A stretch of 64,000 nt of DNA from Prado023 sp963774745. Lineage in GTDB: Bacteria > Actinomycetota > Actinomycetes > S36-B12 > CAIYMF01. Shown here one piece after another: positions 24,999-32,941 of the stretch. The stretch is taken from positions 186,001 through 250,000 of the forward strand of contig CAVZGE010000003.1 in assembly GCA_963774745.1 (NCBI GenBank), given 5' to 3'. Made by a program: the position numbers and the translations under genes. Below the pieces are notes generated by a model that worked only from the letters and a program-made list of their open reading frames with translations, was not told where the DNA came from and ran no database searches. Position 1 is the stretch's first letter. Every line of letters begins with the position of its first letter.

Positions 24999-26446
24999 AG
25001 CGCACCAGCCTCTCGCGCCGGATCCCCCTGCTGATGGCAGGTGTCGCCGCCATCGCCGTGCTGCTCGGGGCGCTCGTCGCCTGGCCGCTGCTGCGCGCAG
25101 CCGCGGACAGCACCGCCCAGCGCACGCTGTCACGGACCGCGGACCTGACTGCAGACCTGACCGCCGAGCTCCTCCAGCGCCGGTCCGCCGGTGAGTTCGA
25201 CGGTCCGCGCGGTGGGGTGCTCGCGCGGCTGGAGGTGCTGCTGGCCCCTCAGGAGGTCACGGCGTACGTGGTCTTCCCCGCGACCCCCGTGGATGCCCCG
25301 CTGCGCCAGTCCGATGTGGAGGCCGTGACCACCGGCGGTGAGGTGTCCGACCGCCGCCTGGCCAGCTACGTCGAGGGGCGGCCGGTCACCGACGGGGTCG
25401 GCGTCCTGCTCGTCCAGCCAGCGGACGTGGCCCGTGACCTGAGCATGCCGGCGCTCGGGCGCCTGGCCCTGGCCCTGGCCCTGGGCCTCCTGGTGGCCGT
25501 CGCGATCGGCTACTGGGTCGCGCGACGGCTCACCCGTCCGCTGGTGCAGGCTGCTGCGGCGGCCAACGCGATGAGCTCGGGCCAGCGCGACGTCCGGATC
25601 GACCCGGAGGGCCCCAGCGAGGTGGCCGACATCGCCATCGCCCTCAACCGCCTGTCTGCGGCCCTCAACGAGAGCGAGGGCCGGCAGCGGGAGTTCTTCC
25701 TGACCGTCTCCCACGAGCTGCGCACGCCGCTGACCTCGGTCAAGGGCTACGCGGAGGCGCTGGCCGACGGCGTGGTGCCGCCCGAGGACGTGCCCGCCGT
25801 CGCAGGAGTCGTCCGCTCGGAGGCCGACCACCTCGATCGCCTCGTGGCCGACCTGCTCGACCTCGCCCGGCTGGGGGCGGTGGATGTCGCCGTCGAGCCC
25901 GTGGACCTCGACCTCGCGGACCTGGGCGCAGACGCGGCAGCCGTGTGGGCCGACCGCGCCGCCCGGTCCGGCGTGCGGTTCGTCGACGAGGTGGTGCGCA
26001 CGCCGCACCCGGTGCGCACCGACCCCGTGCGGGTCCGGCAGATCATCGACAACCTGATGGAGAACGCCCTGCGCGTGACCGGCGAGGGGGCGCAGGTGGT
26101 GCTGCGGATGTCCGCCGGTCCCACGGCCGGGGAGTTCCTCGTCGAGGTGCGCGACGGCGGACCCGGCCTCACCGCGGACGACCTCGCGGTGGCCTTCGAG
26201 CCCGGGGAGCTGCACTCCCGGTACCGCGGAATCCGCAAGGTCGGGTCCGGCGTGGGGCTGGCCCTCGTCGACCGCCTGGCGCAGCGGCTCGGTGGGCGGG
26301 CGCAGGCCGGTTGCGCACCCGAGGGTGGGGCGGCGTTCCTGGTGGTCCTGCCCGACCGCACTGGCGCGGAGGCTCCCGCCGGCGTCAGCTGGCCGTCGAG
26401 CCCAACCAGGGAACCGCAAGGCGCAGGACCCACCAGCCCAGCGTGA
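24995..26446 (+). CDS. Sensor histidine kinase
   Basis: The membrane partner of the preceding regulator, 483 residues. A first TM helix lies at about 12-34, an extracytoplasmic domain at 35-148 and a second TM at about 150-172. HAMP follows, then HisKA with the phosphorylated H240 in VSHELRTPLTS. The ATPase domain has IIDNLMENALRV, VRDGGPGL and GSGVGLAL. The conserved part ends near residue 455. The last 20 or so codons lie over the end of the antisense DUF2752 gene (62-nt overlap) and look like unconserved tail. Confidence 0.94.
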   Translation: MKRTSLSRRIPLLMAGVAAIAVLLGALVAWPLLRAAADSTAQRTLSRTADLTADLTAELLQRRSAGEFDGPRGGVLARLEVLLAPQEVTAYVVFPATPVDAPLRQSDVEAVTTGGEVSDRRLASYVEGRPVTDGVGVLLVQPADVARDLSMPALGRLALALALGLLVAVAIGYWVARRLTRPLVQAAAAANAMSSGQRDVRIDPEGPSEVADIAIALNRLSAALNESEGRQREFFLTVSHELRTPLTSVKGYAEALADGVVPPEDVPAVAGVVRSEADHLDRLVADLLDLARLGAVDVAVEPVDLDLADLGADAAAVWADRAARSGVRFVDEVVRTPHPVRTDPVRVRQIIDNLMENALRVTGEGAQVVLRMSAGPTAGEFLVEVRDGGPGLTADDLAVAFEPGELHSRYRGIRKVGSGVGLALVDRLAQRLGGRAQAGCAPEGGAAFLVVLPDRTGAEAPAGVSWPSSPTREPQGAGPTSPA

Positions 26447-26804
26447 CGGCCATCAGGACCAGCACCGTCCTGTTGGCGATGACCGGTGCCGGGCGCCCGC
26501 GCCAGGAGCGTGCGGCCCAGACCCCCCAGGCGACGACGGCCAGGGGGAGGATGACCAGGACGAACAGGGCGTTGTGGTCCAGGGCGCCGATCAGGTCGCC
26601 GTGGGCCAGGCTCGCTGCGGCGCGGGTCGCCCCGCAGAACGGGCAGTCCAGCCCGGTCAGCGTGCGCCACGGGCAGGGGGTCGGCCCGCTGTCACCCAGG
26701 CGCAGGGCTGCGGCCGTGGCCCAGGCGGCTGCGACGCCGGCCAGCACGGCGGCAGGACCGAGCATGGTCCGCCCGCGCTGTGCGGTGGCCGGGGGGGTGC
26801 TCAC
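26385..26804 (-). CDS. DUF2752 membrane protein
   Basis: A 139-residue protein with three hydrophobic segments and the DUF2752 signature LTGLDCPFCGATRA, whose two cysteines form a CxxC. The family is often found near trp genes in actinobacteria; its function is unknown. GTG at 26804 is chosen because TACCCT on the minus strand ends 7 nt before it. It is antisense within the trp cluster, overlaps the kinase 3' end by 62 nt, and diverges from trpC. Confidence 0.82.
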   Translation of the reverse strand: MSTPPATAQRGRTMLGPAAVLAGVAAAWATAAALRLGDSGPTPCPWRTLTGLDCPFCGATRAAASLAHGDLIGALDHNALFVLVILPLAVVAWGVWAARSWRGRPAPVIANRTVLVLMAVTLGWWVLRLAVPWLGSTAS

Positions 26805-26811
26805 GCGGGCA

Positions 26812-26817
26812 AGGGTA
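26812..26817 (-). promoter_or_regulatory. -10 box of leaderless DUF2752 transcript (TACCCT)
   Basis: TACCCT on the minus strand, 7 nt upstream of the GTG at 26804. Confidence 0.5.
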
Positions 26818-26883
26818 GCGCCGGATGCGTCCAGGGGCCGTGGTTCGTGCTGGGGCGATTCGGTGGACGGGTGGGTCACTGCG

Positions 26884-26889
26884 TACCCT
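26884..26889 (+). promoter_or_regulatory. Candidate -10 box of the trpCBA operon (TACCCT)
   Basis: TACCCT lies 36 nt before the trpC ATG, giving a leader of about 30 nt that carries the GAGGTGGAGG ribosome-binding site. It fits the separate promoter that trpC needs after the two-component genes. Confidence 0.45.
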
Positions 26890-26925
26890 CTCCACCAGGA
26901 TCCCGGCGACGAGGTGGAGGCGCGC

Positions 26926-27738
26926 ATGACGGTTCTCGACGACATCCTCGTCGGCGTGCGCGCCGATGTCGCCGAGCGCATGGGCCGGGTCCCGCTCGAC
27001 GCACTCAAGGAGCGTGCCAGCCACGCGCCGCCGGCGCGCAACGGTGTCGCGGCGCTGCGCCAGGAGGACGAGGTCACGGTCATCGCCGAGGTCAAGCGGT
27101 CCTCACCGAGCAAGGGCGCGCTGGCGGCCATCGAGGACCCGGCGGCGCTGGCTCGCGAGTACGAGGCGGGTGGTGCGCACGCGATCTCGGTGCTCACCGA
27201 GGGCCGACGCTTCGGCGGGTCCCTCGACGACCTCGTGGCAGTCCGCCACGCCGTGGACGTCCCGGTGCTGCGCAAGGACTTCATCGTGTCCAGCTACCAG
27301 CTCTGGGAGGCCCGGGCGGCGGGTGCCGACATCGTCCTGCTGATCGTCGCCGCGCTGGGCCAGGACGCCCTGGTCTCGCTGCACGAGCGGGCCCTGTCGA
27401 TCGGGCTTACGGTCCTCGTGGAGGTGCATGACATGGACGAGGTCCCCCGGGCGCTGGACGCCGGAGCGCGGGTCGTGGGCGTCAACGTGCGCGACCTGCG
27501 GACGTTGGCAGTGGATCGTGACCAGTTCGCCCGGGTCGCCCCGATGATCCCCGATGGCGTGGTGCGGGTGGCCGAGAGCGGCGTGCGCGGCCCGCACGAC
27601 CTCATCTGCTACGCCAACGCCGGTGCGGACGCGGTGCTGGTGGGGGAGAGCCTGGTGACCGGCGGGGACCCGCGGCAGGCGGTCCACGACCTGGTGACCG
27701 CCGGTGCGCACCCGGCGCTGCGGCACGGACGCCCATGA
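26926..27738 (+). CDS. trpC: Indole-3-glycerol phosphate synthase
   Basis: Closes the indole ring from CdRP. A monofunctional 270-residue barrel. Visible are IAEVKRSSPSKG with catalytic lysine, VPVLRKDFIVSSYQ, VEVHD, and the phosphate-binding VAESGVRGPHD. No PRAI (TrpF) domain is fused. ATG at 26926 follows GAGGTGGAGG. The stop overlaps the trpB start (ATGA). Confidence 0.97.
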   Translation: MTVLDDILVGVRADVAERMGRVPLDALKERASHAPPARNGVAALRQEDEVTVIAEVKRSSPSKGALAAIEDPAALAREYEAGGAHAISVLTEGRRFGGSLDDLVAVRHAVDVPVLRKDFIVSSYQLWEARAAGADIVLLIVAALGQDALVSLHERALSIGLTVLVEVHDMDEVPRALDAGARVVGVNVRDLRTLAVDRDQFARVAPMIPDGVVRVAESGVRGPHDLICYANAGADAVLVGESLVTGGDPRQAVHDLVTAGAHPALRHGRP

Positions 27739-28985
27739 CCGCCGACCTGGCCAACCTGGGCCTCATCCCCGGCACGTCGAACAGCCCCGATGCGACCGGG
27801 CACTTCGGGGTGTTCGGTGGCCGCTTCGTCCCCGAGGCCCTGGTCGCCGCCCTCGACGAGCTGGCAGCGGCCTACGCGGCGGCACGTGTGGACCCGGCCT
27901 TCCTCGACGAGCTCGACCACCTGGCCCGCAGCTACACCGGGCGCCCGACCCCGATCACGGCGGTGCCCCGGTTCGCGGCCGCCGGTGGGGCCGGCGCGCG
28001 GATCGTGCTCAAGCGCGAGGACCTCAACCACACCGGGTCGCACAAGATCAACAACGTCCTGGGCCAGGCCCTGCTGACCGTGCGGATGGGCAAGCACCGG
28101 GTCATCGCCGAGACCGGTGCGGGCCAGCACGGGGTCGCCACCGCCACCGCCGCGGCCCTGATGGGCCTGGAGTGCGTGGTCTACATGGGGCTCGAGGACA
28201 CCCGGCGCCAGGCGCTGAACGTCGCCCGGATGAAGCTGCTCGGAGCCGAGGTCATCCCGGTCACCACCGGGTCGCAGACCCTCAAGGACGCCATCAACGA
28301 GGCCATGCGCGACTGGGTCACCAACGTCGAGGACACCCACTACCTGCTGGGGACCGTGGCCGGTCCGCACCCGTTCCCGCAGATGGTCCGCGACTTCCAC
28401 CGGGTCATCGGCGTGGAGGCGCGCGCACAGGTCCTGGCCGCCTACGGCCGGTTGCCCGACGCCGTGGCCGCGTGCGTCGGCGGTGGGTCGAACGCGATCG
28501 GCATCTTCCACCCGTTCCTCGAGGATCCCGAGGTGGCGCTCCACGGCTACGAGGCCGGCGGCGACGGGGTGGAGACCGGCCGGCATGCGGCCACCATCAC
28601 CGGTGGATCGATCGGCGTGCTGCACGGGACCCGCTCCTTCCTGCTGCAGGACGACGAGGGCCAGACCATCGAGTCGCACTCCATCTCGGCGGGGCTGGAC
28701 TACCCCGGCGTGGGCCCGGAGCACTCGTACCTGGCCCAGACCGGGCGCGCCCACTACCACCCGGTCACTGATGCCGAGGCGATGGATGCCTTCGGCCTGC
28801 TCTGCCGCACCGAGGGGATCATCCCGGCGATCGAGAGCGCCCATGCCCTGGCCGGGGCGCTGCGGCTGGGACGTGAGCTCGGTCCCGACGGGATCGTCCT
28901 GGTCAACCTGTCCGGGCGCGGTGACAAGGACGTCGCCACGGCGGCCACCTGGTTCGGGATCGACCTGGGCGAGGCGCAGCCGTGA
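27735..28985 (+). CDS. trpB: Tryptophan synthase beta chain
   Basis: PLP subunit that joins indole and serine to make tryptophan. It has 416 residues; the Schiff-base lysine is K104 in LNHTGSHKINN, followed by ETGAGQHG and the glycine-rich PLP phosphate loop VGGGSNAIG. Length and motifs are those of the TrpB1 class that pairs with TrpA. It overlaps trpC and trpA by 4 nt each. Confidence 0.98.
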   Translation: MTADLANLGLIPGTSNSPDATGHFGVFGGRFVPEALVAALDELAAAYAAARVDPAFLDELDHLARSYTGRPTPITAVPRFAAAGGAGARIVLKREDLNHTGSHKINNVLGQALLTVRMGKHRVIAETGAGQHGVATATAAALMGLECVVYMGLEDTRRQALNVARMKLLGAEVIPVTTGSQTLKDAINEAMRDWVTNVEDTHYLLGTVAGPHPFPQMVRDFHRVIGVEARAQVLAAYGRLPDAVAACVGGGSNAIGIFHPFLEDPEVALHGYEAGGDGVETGRHAATITGGSIGVLHGTRSFLLQDDEGQTIESHSISAGLDYPGVGPEHSYLAQTGRAHYHPVTDAEAMDAFGLLCRTEGIIPAIESAHALAGALRLGRELGPDGIVLVNLSGRGDKDVATAATWFGIDLGEAQP

Positions 28986-29782
28986 GCGCCCTGCATGAGG
29001 TGTTCGCCCGGGCGCGCGGCGAGGGTCGCGCCGCGCTGATCGGCTACCTGCCCAGCGGCTTCCCCACCCAGGAGCAGGGCGCTGCCCTGGCCACCGCCAT
29101 GGTCGAGTCCGGCGTCGACATCGTGGAGGTCGGGCTGCCGTACTCCGACCCCCTGATGGACGGCCCCGTCATCCAGGAGGCCGTGCACCGGGCCCTGCTG
29201 TCCGGATCGAGTGTCGCGCACGTGCTCGACACGGTGGCGGCCGTGGCCGCCAGCGGCGCACCGACGCTGGTGATGTCCTACTGGAACCCCATCGAGCGCA
29301 TCGGGGTCGGGGCGTTCGCCGAGCGACTGCGCGCAGCCGGGGGCGTGGGGGTCATCACCCCGGACCTCACGCCGGAGGAGTCCCAGGAGTGGCTGGCGGC
29401 GACGGATGCCGCGGGCCTGGACCGGGTGTTCCTGGTCGCGCCGTCGAGCAGCGACGAGCGGATCGCCGCGGTCGCCGGGGTCACCAACGGCTTCGTGTAC
29501 GCCGCCTCGACGATGGGCGTCACCGGGGCCAGGGCCAGCGTGGGGTCGGGTGCTCGCGACCTCGTCGCGCGGGTCCGCGCGGTGACGGACCTGCCGGTCG
29601 CCGTCGGCCTGGGGGTGTCCAGCGGGGAGCAGGCCGCTGAGGTGGCGGCCTACGCCGACGGCGTGATCGTCGGCTCGGCGTTCATCGTGCGGATCCTCGC
29701 CGCGCCGGACCACGCGGCTGCTGTTGCCGCCGTCCGGGAGCTTGCTGCCGAGCTCGCCGCCGGTGTTCGCCGCGCGTCGTGA
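28982..29782 (+). CDS. trpA: Tryptophan synthase alpha chain
   Basis: Cleaves indole-3-glycerol phosphate to indole, which is channelled to TrpB. The 266-residue barrel has catalytic E49 in VEVGLPYSDP and D60 in DPLMDGP, plus the phosphate-binding SVGSGARD and GSAF segments. GTG start overlaps trpB by 4 nt. It ends the trp unit and converges on the VKOR gene with 7 nt between. Confidence 0.97.
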   Translation: MSALHEVFARARGEGRAALIGYLPSGFPTQEQGAALATAMVESGVDIVEVGLPYSDPLMDGPVIQEAVHRALLSGSSVAHVLDTVAAVAASGAPTLVMSYWNPIERIGVGAFAERLRAAGGVGVITPDLTPEESQEWLAATDAAGLDRVFLVAPSSSDERIAAVAGVTNGFVYAASTMGVTGARASVGSGARDLVARVRAVTDLPVAVGLGVSSGEQAAEVAAYADGVIVGSAFIVRILAAPDHAAAVAAVRELAAELAAGVRRAS

Positions 29783-29789
29783 CGCGGGC

Positions 29790-30416
29790 TCAGACGTACT
29801 TGTAGATCACCATCGCGGCCAGGATCCCCAGCAGGATCACGACCCCGAACGCGTCGAAGCCCAGCCGCAGGGGGCGTTCGAGACGTCGCTTCGTCGCTGC
29901 ACCCAGATGGCCCTCCAGGATGTTCACCCGCGTCATCGAGGCGAAGACCAGCGTGGTGGTGATCGTGATCAGCAGGCACCACGGGCACATCGCGCCGATG
30001 ACGAAGTAGGCCTGGTAGAACAACCAGTAGGCGAAGGCCAGGCCGATCGAGTACACGACCTGGGCAGAGAGCATGAACCAGCGCGGGAACCGGACCCCGC
30101 CGAGCGCCGCGACGGCGATCGTGATGACCACGGGCTCGGCGATCAGGCCGAGGAAGGCGTTGGGGAAGCCGAGCAGGTTCGCCTGCCAGGTCAACCCGAC
30201 GGTGGCGCAGGAGATCGTCGACGAGATGTTGCAGGACAGGTCGGCCAGCGGGTCCTTGGCCAGTGCGATGGCGTCGATGGACAGCACCAGGGAGGCCCAC
30301 AGGCCCACGATGCTCGACAGCAGCATCTCGATGAACGCCCCGGTGTGGTAGCGGTCCTTCGACGTGGGGACCGGGGGCGCCGGCGGATCGGCGACCTCGG
30401 TGGAGACATTGACCAT
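29790..30416 (-). CDS. Vitamin K epoxide reductase (VKOR) family membrane protein
   Basis: A quinone-linked membrane enzyme that reoxidises DsbA-like proteins in organisms that lack DsbB. The 208 residues have about five hydrophobic segments, the loop cysteines C62 and C70, and the redox CxxC C144-C147 in AMCPWCLL. ATG at 30416 is preferred over the upstream in-frame start because the preceding residues are unconserved. It is divergent from a DsbA-like gene, its natural partner. Confidence 0.92.
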   Translation of the reverse strand: MVNVSTEVADPPAPPVPTSKDRYHTGAFIEMLLSSIVGLWASLVLSIDAIALAKDPLADLSCNISSTISCATVGLTWQANLLGFPNAFLGLIAEPVVITIAVAALGGVRFPRWFMLSAQVVYSIGLAFAYWLFYQAYFVIGAMCPWCLLITITTTLVFASMTRVNILEGHLGAATKRRLERPLRLGFDAFGVVILLGILAAMVIYKYV

Positions 30417-30462
30417 CGGGCGTCCTGTTCGTCTGGTCGGCCCTGGGCGACCGCACTCCACG

Positions 30463-30468
30463 ATGGTA
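30463..30468 (-). promoter_or_regulatory. Candidate -10 box of the VKOR gene (TACCAT)
   Basis: TACCAT on the minus strand, 46 nt upstream of the ATG at 30416, in the divergent gap. A matching -35 is not obvious. Confidence 0.3.
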
Positions 30469-30539
30469 GTTCAGCGCTGCCGGATCCGGGATCGGTCGTG
30501 GCGGCGACACGGCACGGGTCCGTTGCCCGGCATTTCGGG

Positions 30540-30545
30540 TAATCT
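30540..30545 (+). promoter_or_regulatory. Candidate -10 box of the DsbA-like gene (TAATCT)
   Basis: TAATCT would start transcription about 20 nt before the ATG at 30571, upstream of a GGAGGT site. lgt would be on the same transcript. Confidence 0.45.
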
Positions 30546-30570
30546 GGCGCCCTGACCCACGGAGGTAGTG

Positions 30571-31428
30571 ATGGCACCCGAGAAGAACACGCCCGCTTCG
30601 GGCAAGTCCGGCCTGACGCCCAAGCAGCTCGCGGAGCAGGCGCGGGTCGAGTCCGAGGCTGCCGAGCGCCGGCGCGAGCGCCTGATCCGGATCGTCGGCG
30701 GGCTGGTCGTCCTGCTGGTGGTCGGGGGCCTGCTGGCCGTCGGGTTCGTCGCCGGTCGCGACGGAGGCACCGACAGCTCGGCGACCCCGGCCCCCACTGC
30801 TGACCCGGACGCCGCCCTGCCCGCCGGGGTCTCCGGCGATGACTACGGCGTCCCCTACGGCACGGGTTGGACCTCCGCGGACGAGGCCAAGCTCCCGACG
30901 CTCGAGATCTGGGAGGACTTCCAGTGCCCGGCCTGTGCCCAGGTCGAGGCCGCGTCCGGCGACGCGATCCAGGCCCTGGCCGACGAGGGCAAGGTCAAGC
31001 TGCTGTACCGGCCGGCGACGTTCCTCGACGCCAGCCTGGCTGCGGACAACGCGGCCAACGGCAACCCGAACTCCTCGGCGCGGGCCACGAGCGCGTGGGG
31101 TTGTGCGATCGATGCCGGGAAGGCCGGTGAGTTCCACTCCGCGGTCTTCGACATCCAGCCGGCGGATGAGGGTGTTGGCTACTCCGACCAGCAGCTGGTC
31201 GAGCTCGGGACCACGGTCGGGATCCCCGAGGCGGACCTGGCCACCTACACCACGTGCGTCCAGGACGGGACGTACCTGTCCTGGTCGGCCAACAGCAACC
31301 AGGCGTTCACCCAGGCTGGTGTCGGTGGCACCCCGACCGCCTACCTGAACGGGGTCGAGCTCAACGGTTCCGACCTTGCGGACCTCGAGGGGCTCACCCA
31401 GAAGATCGAAGCCGCGACCGCCAAGTGA
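30571..31428 (+). CDS. Membrane-anchored DsbA-like thiol oxidoreductase
   Basis: A 285-residue protein: a charged cytoplasmic N-terminus (1-38), one TM helix (about 39-62), a short Asp/Pro/Ala linker, and an extracytoplasmic thioredoxin fold with the redox pair C119-C122 (EDFQCPACAQ). The GTPTAYLNG stretch carries the cis-proline loop. Two further cysteines (WGCAID and TTCVQ) may form a structural disulfide. GGAGGT stands 4 nt before the ATG. It is divergent from the VKOR gene, so the two likely form an oxidative folding pair in the envelope. Its stop overlaps the lgt GTG. Confidence 0.9.
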   Translation: MAPEKNTPASGKSGLTPKQLAEQARVESEAAERRRERLIRIVGGLVVLLVVGGLLAVGFVAGRDGGTDSSATPAPTADPDAALPAGVSGDDYGVPYGTGWTSADEAKLPTLEIWEDFQCPACAQVEAASGDAIQALADEGKVKLLYRPATFLDASLAADNAANGNPNSSARATSAWGCAIDAGKAGEFHSAVFDIQPADEGVGYSDQQLVELGTTVGIPEADLATYTTCVQDGTYLSWSANSNQAFTQAGVGGTPTAYLNGVELNGSDLADLEGLTQKIEAATAK

Positions 31429-32300
31429 TCGGTGCCGTGGCCACCTCGATCCCCAGCCCCGACCAGTCCGTCTGGTACCTGGGTCCACTGCCGCTGCGGG
31501 CGTACGCGCTGTGCATCCTGGTGGGGATCTTCGTCGCCATGTGGGTCGGCGACCGGCGCTGGGTCGCCCGCGGCGGGAACCCGGGCCTGGTCTACGACGT
31601 GGCCGTCTGGGCCGTCCCGTTCGGGATCATCGGCGGACGGCTCTACCACGTCCTGACCGACTGGTCGACGTACTTCGGCGCCGGGGGATCCGGCCTGGGC
31701 GCGGCGATCGCCATCTGGAAGGGCGGGCTGGGGATCTGGGGCGCGATCGCGCTGGGGACCGTCGGCGCGTGGATCGGCTGTCGCCGTCGGGGCGTCCCGC
31801 TGCCGCCGTTCGCAGATGCGCTGGCGGTGGGCGTCCCCCTGGCCCAGGCCATCGGACGGCTCGGGAACTGGTTCAACCAGGAGCTCTTCGGCAAGCCGAC
31901 GGACCTGCCGTGGGGCCTGGAGATCGACCCGGTGCACCGACCCGAGGGCTATGAGCAGTTCGCGACCTTCCATCCGACGTTCCTGTACGAGGCGCTCTGG
32001 CTCGTCGGGGTCGCAGGACTGGTGGCGTGGGCGGACCGGCGCTGGACCCTGGGGCACGGCCGCGCGTTCGCGCTCTACGTCGCCGCCTACTGCGTGGGGC
32101 GCCTGGGCATGGAGCTGCTGCGCATCGATCCCGCGACCCAGGTCGGCGGCATCCGGATCAACGTGTTCACCTCGATCGTGGTCGGGGTCGGGGCCGCCGT
32201 CTACTTCGTGGTCAGCGCCCGGACGCGACCGGGACGCGAGTCGCCGGATGCCCTCCGGGGTATCGAGGCTGGTCAGGAGCCGGTTCCCGTCCAGGAGTGA
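31425..32300 (+). CDS. lgt: Prolipoprotein diacylglyceryl transferase
   Basis: Attaches diacylglycerol to the cysteine of prolipoproteins, before LspA acts. The 291-residue polytopic protein has the signature GRLGNWFNQELFGKPTD, GGRLYHVLTDW with the conserved His-region, and HPTFLYEALW. GTG at 31425 overlaps the preceding stop by 4 nt; GTG at 31437 is an alternative. The last 25 residues are hydrophilic. Confidence 0.95.
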   Translation: MIGAVATSIPSPDQSVWYLGPLPLRAYALCILVGIFVAMWVGDRRWVARGGNPGLVYDVAVWAVPFGIIGGRLYHVLTDWSTYFGAGGSGLGAAIAIWKGGLGIWGAIALGTVGAWIGCRRRGVPLPPFADALAVGVPLAQAIGRLGNWFNQELFGKPTDLPWGLEIDPVHRPEGYEQFATFHPTFLYEALWLVGVAGLVAWADRRWTLGHGRAFALYVAAYCVGRLGMELLRIDPATQVGGIRINVFTSIVVGVGAAVYFVVSARTRPGRESPDALRGIEAGQEPVPVQE

Positions 32301-32310
32301 GGGAACCCTT

Positions 32311-32331
32311 GGTCCTTGGGAAGTCAGGACC
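32311..32331 (+). terminator. Weak hairpin after lgt
   Basis: GGTCCT and AGGACC form a 6-bp stem with a 9-nt loop, 10 nt after the lgt stop. No U tract follows, so termination is uncertain. Confidence 0.3.
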
Positions 32332-32433
32332 TTCGGCGCGCGATTGTTGGCCGTTCAATCCAATCCCCCCGGGATCGCAGGGCACATAGTTGACTGTGCA
32401 AGGGAAACCTCCCACCCGAAAGAAGGACCCCAC

Positions 32434-32880
32434 ATGTCCAAGACCCCCAAGGTCGTCGCCGTCCTGCTCTACATCGCGGGCGTGATCATGATCGTCGCCG
32501 GAGCCGGCACGTGGTACACCGTGTCCGACTCGCTGGCCGCCGAGAACATCACGGTCACCGACGACGCCAGCTGCCAGGCCGGCCAGGCCGTCAACGGCCC
32601 GCTCGAGGCGTACTGCATGGCCGACATCATCTCCGTCCACGCGCTCGAGGCCACCGGCGGCAAGACCTACGCCGAGCTCGACCGTGAGGACCCGCTGCGC
32701 GCCGTCGCGCAGAGCGCCTCGTTCCTGCGCGCCTCGCTGTTCACCTCGGTGGTCGCCTTCGGCGTGGCCGCGTTCGCGATGGGCGTCGGTGCGCTGATGC
32801 TGGTCATCGGCGCCGGCATCGGTGCCCTGGACAGGCGGACCAAGGTCGCGGCCCTCCCGGCGGAGACCGTCAACGCCTGA
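32434..32880 (+). CDS. Actinobacterial small membrane protein of unknown function
   Basis: A 148-residue protein with an N-terminal TM helix (about 7-28), a central extracytoplasmic part and a TM hairpin near 105-130. The conserved-looking core is TWYTVSDSLAAENITVTDDA and PLEAYCMADII with TYAELDREDPLR. Homologues are widespread in actinobacteria, often misnamed 'LigA dioxygenase'. Two cysteines (SCQAG and YCMAD) face outward and could form a disulfide, which would suit the neighbouring VKOR/DsbA pair, but this is inference. AGAAGGA precedes the ATG. Confidence 0.8.
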   Translation: MSKTPKVVAVLLYIAGVIMIVAGAGTWYTVSDSLAAENITVTDDASCQAGQAVNGPLEAYCMADIISVHALEATGGKTYAELDREDPLRAVAQSASFLRASLFTSVVAFGVAAFAMGVGALMLVIGAGIGALDRRTKVAALPAETVNA

Positions 32881-32893
32881 CGACCCGCTCACG

Positions 32894-32928
32894 GCTGGTG
32901 CCCGTCCCCGCGTGGGGCGGGCACCAGC
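32894..32928. terminator. Strong bidirectional hairpin between convergent genes
   Basis: A 15-bp GC-rich stem with a single bulged T (32905) and a 4-nt loop (32910-32913), placed in the 61-nt gap between the small membrane gene and the convergent fusion gene. It lacks a U tract, as is usual in high-GC actinobacteria, and can serve both strands. Confidence 0.7.
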
Positions 32929-32941
32929 TGCGTTCCGGGGG

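Noticed and set aside
26890..26919. CTCCACC/GGTGGAG stem that would cover the trpC ribosome-binding site
   Set aside because: The predicted transcription start (about 26896) lies within the left arm, so the stem would be incomplete in the RNA.
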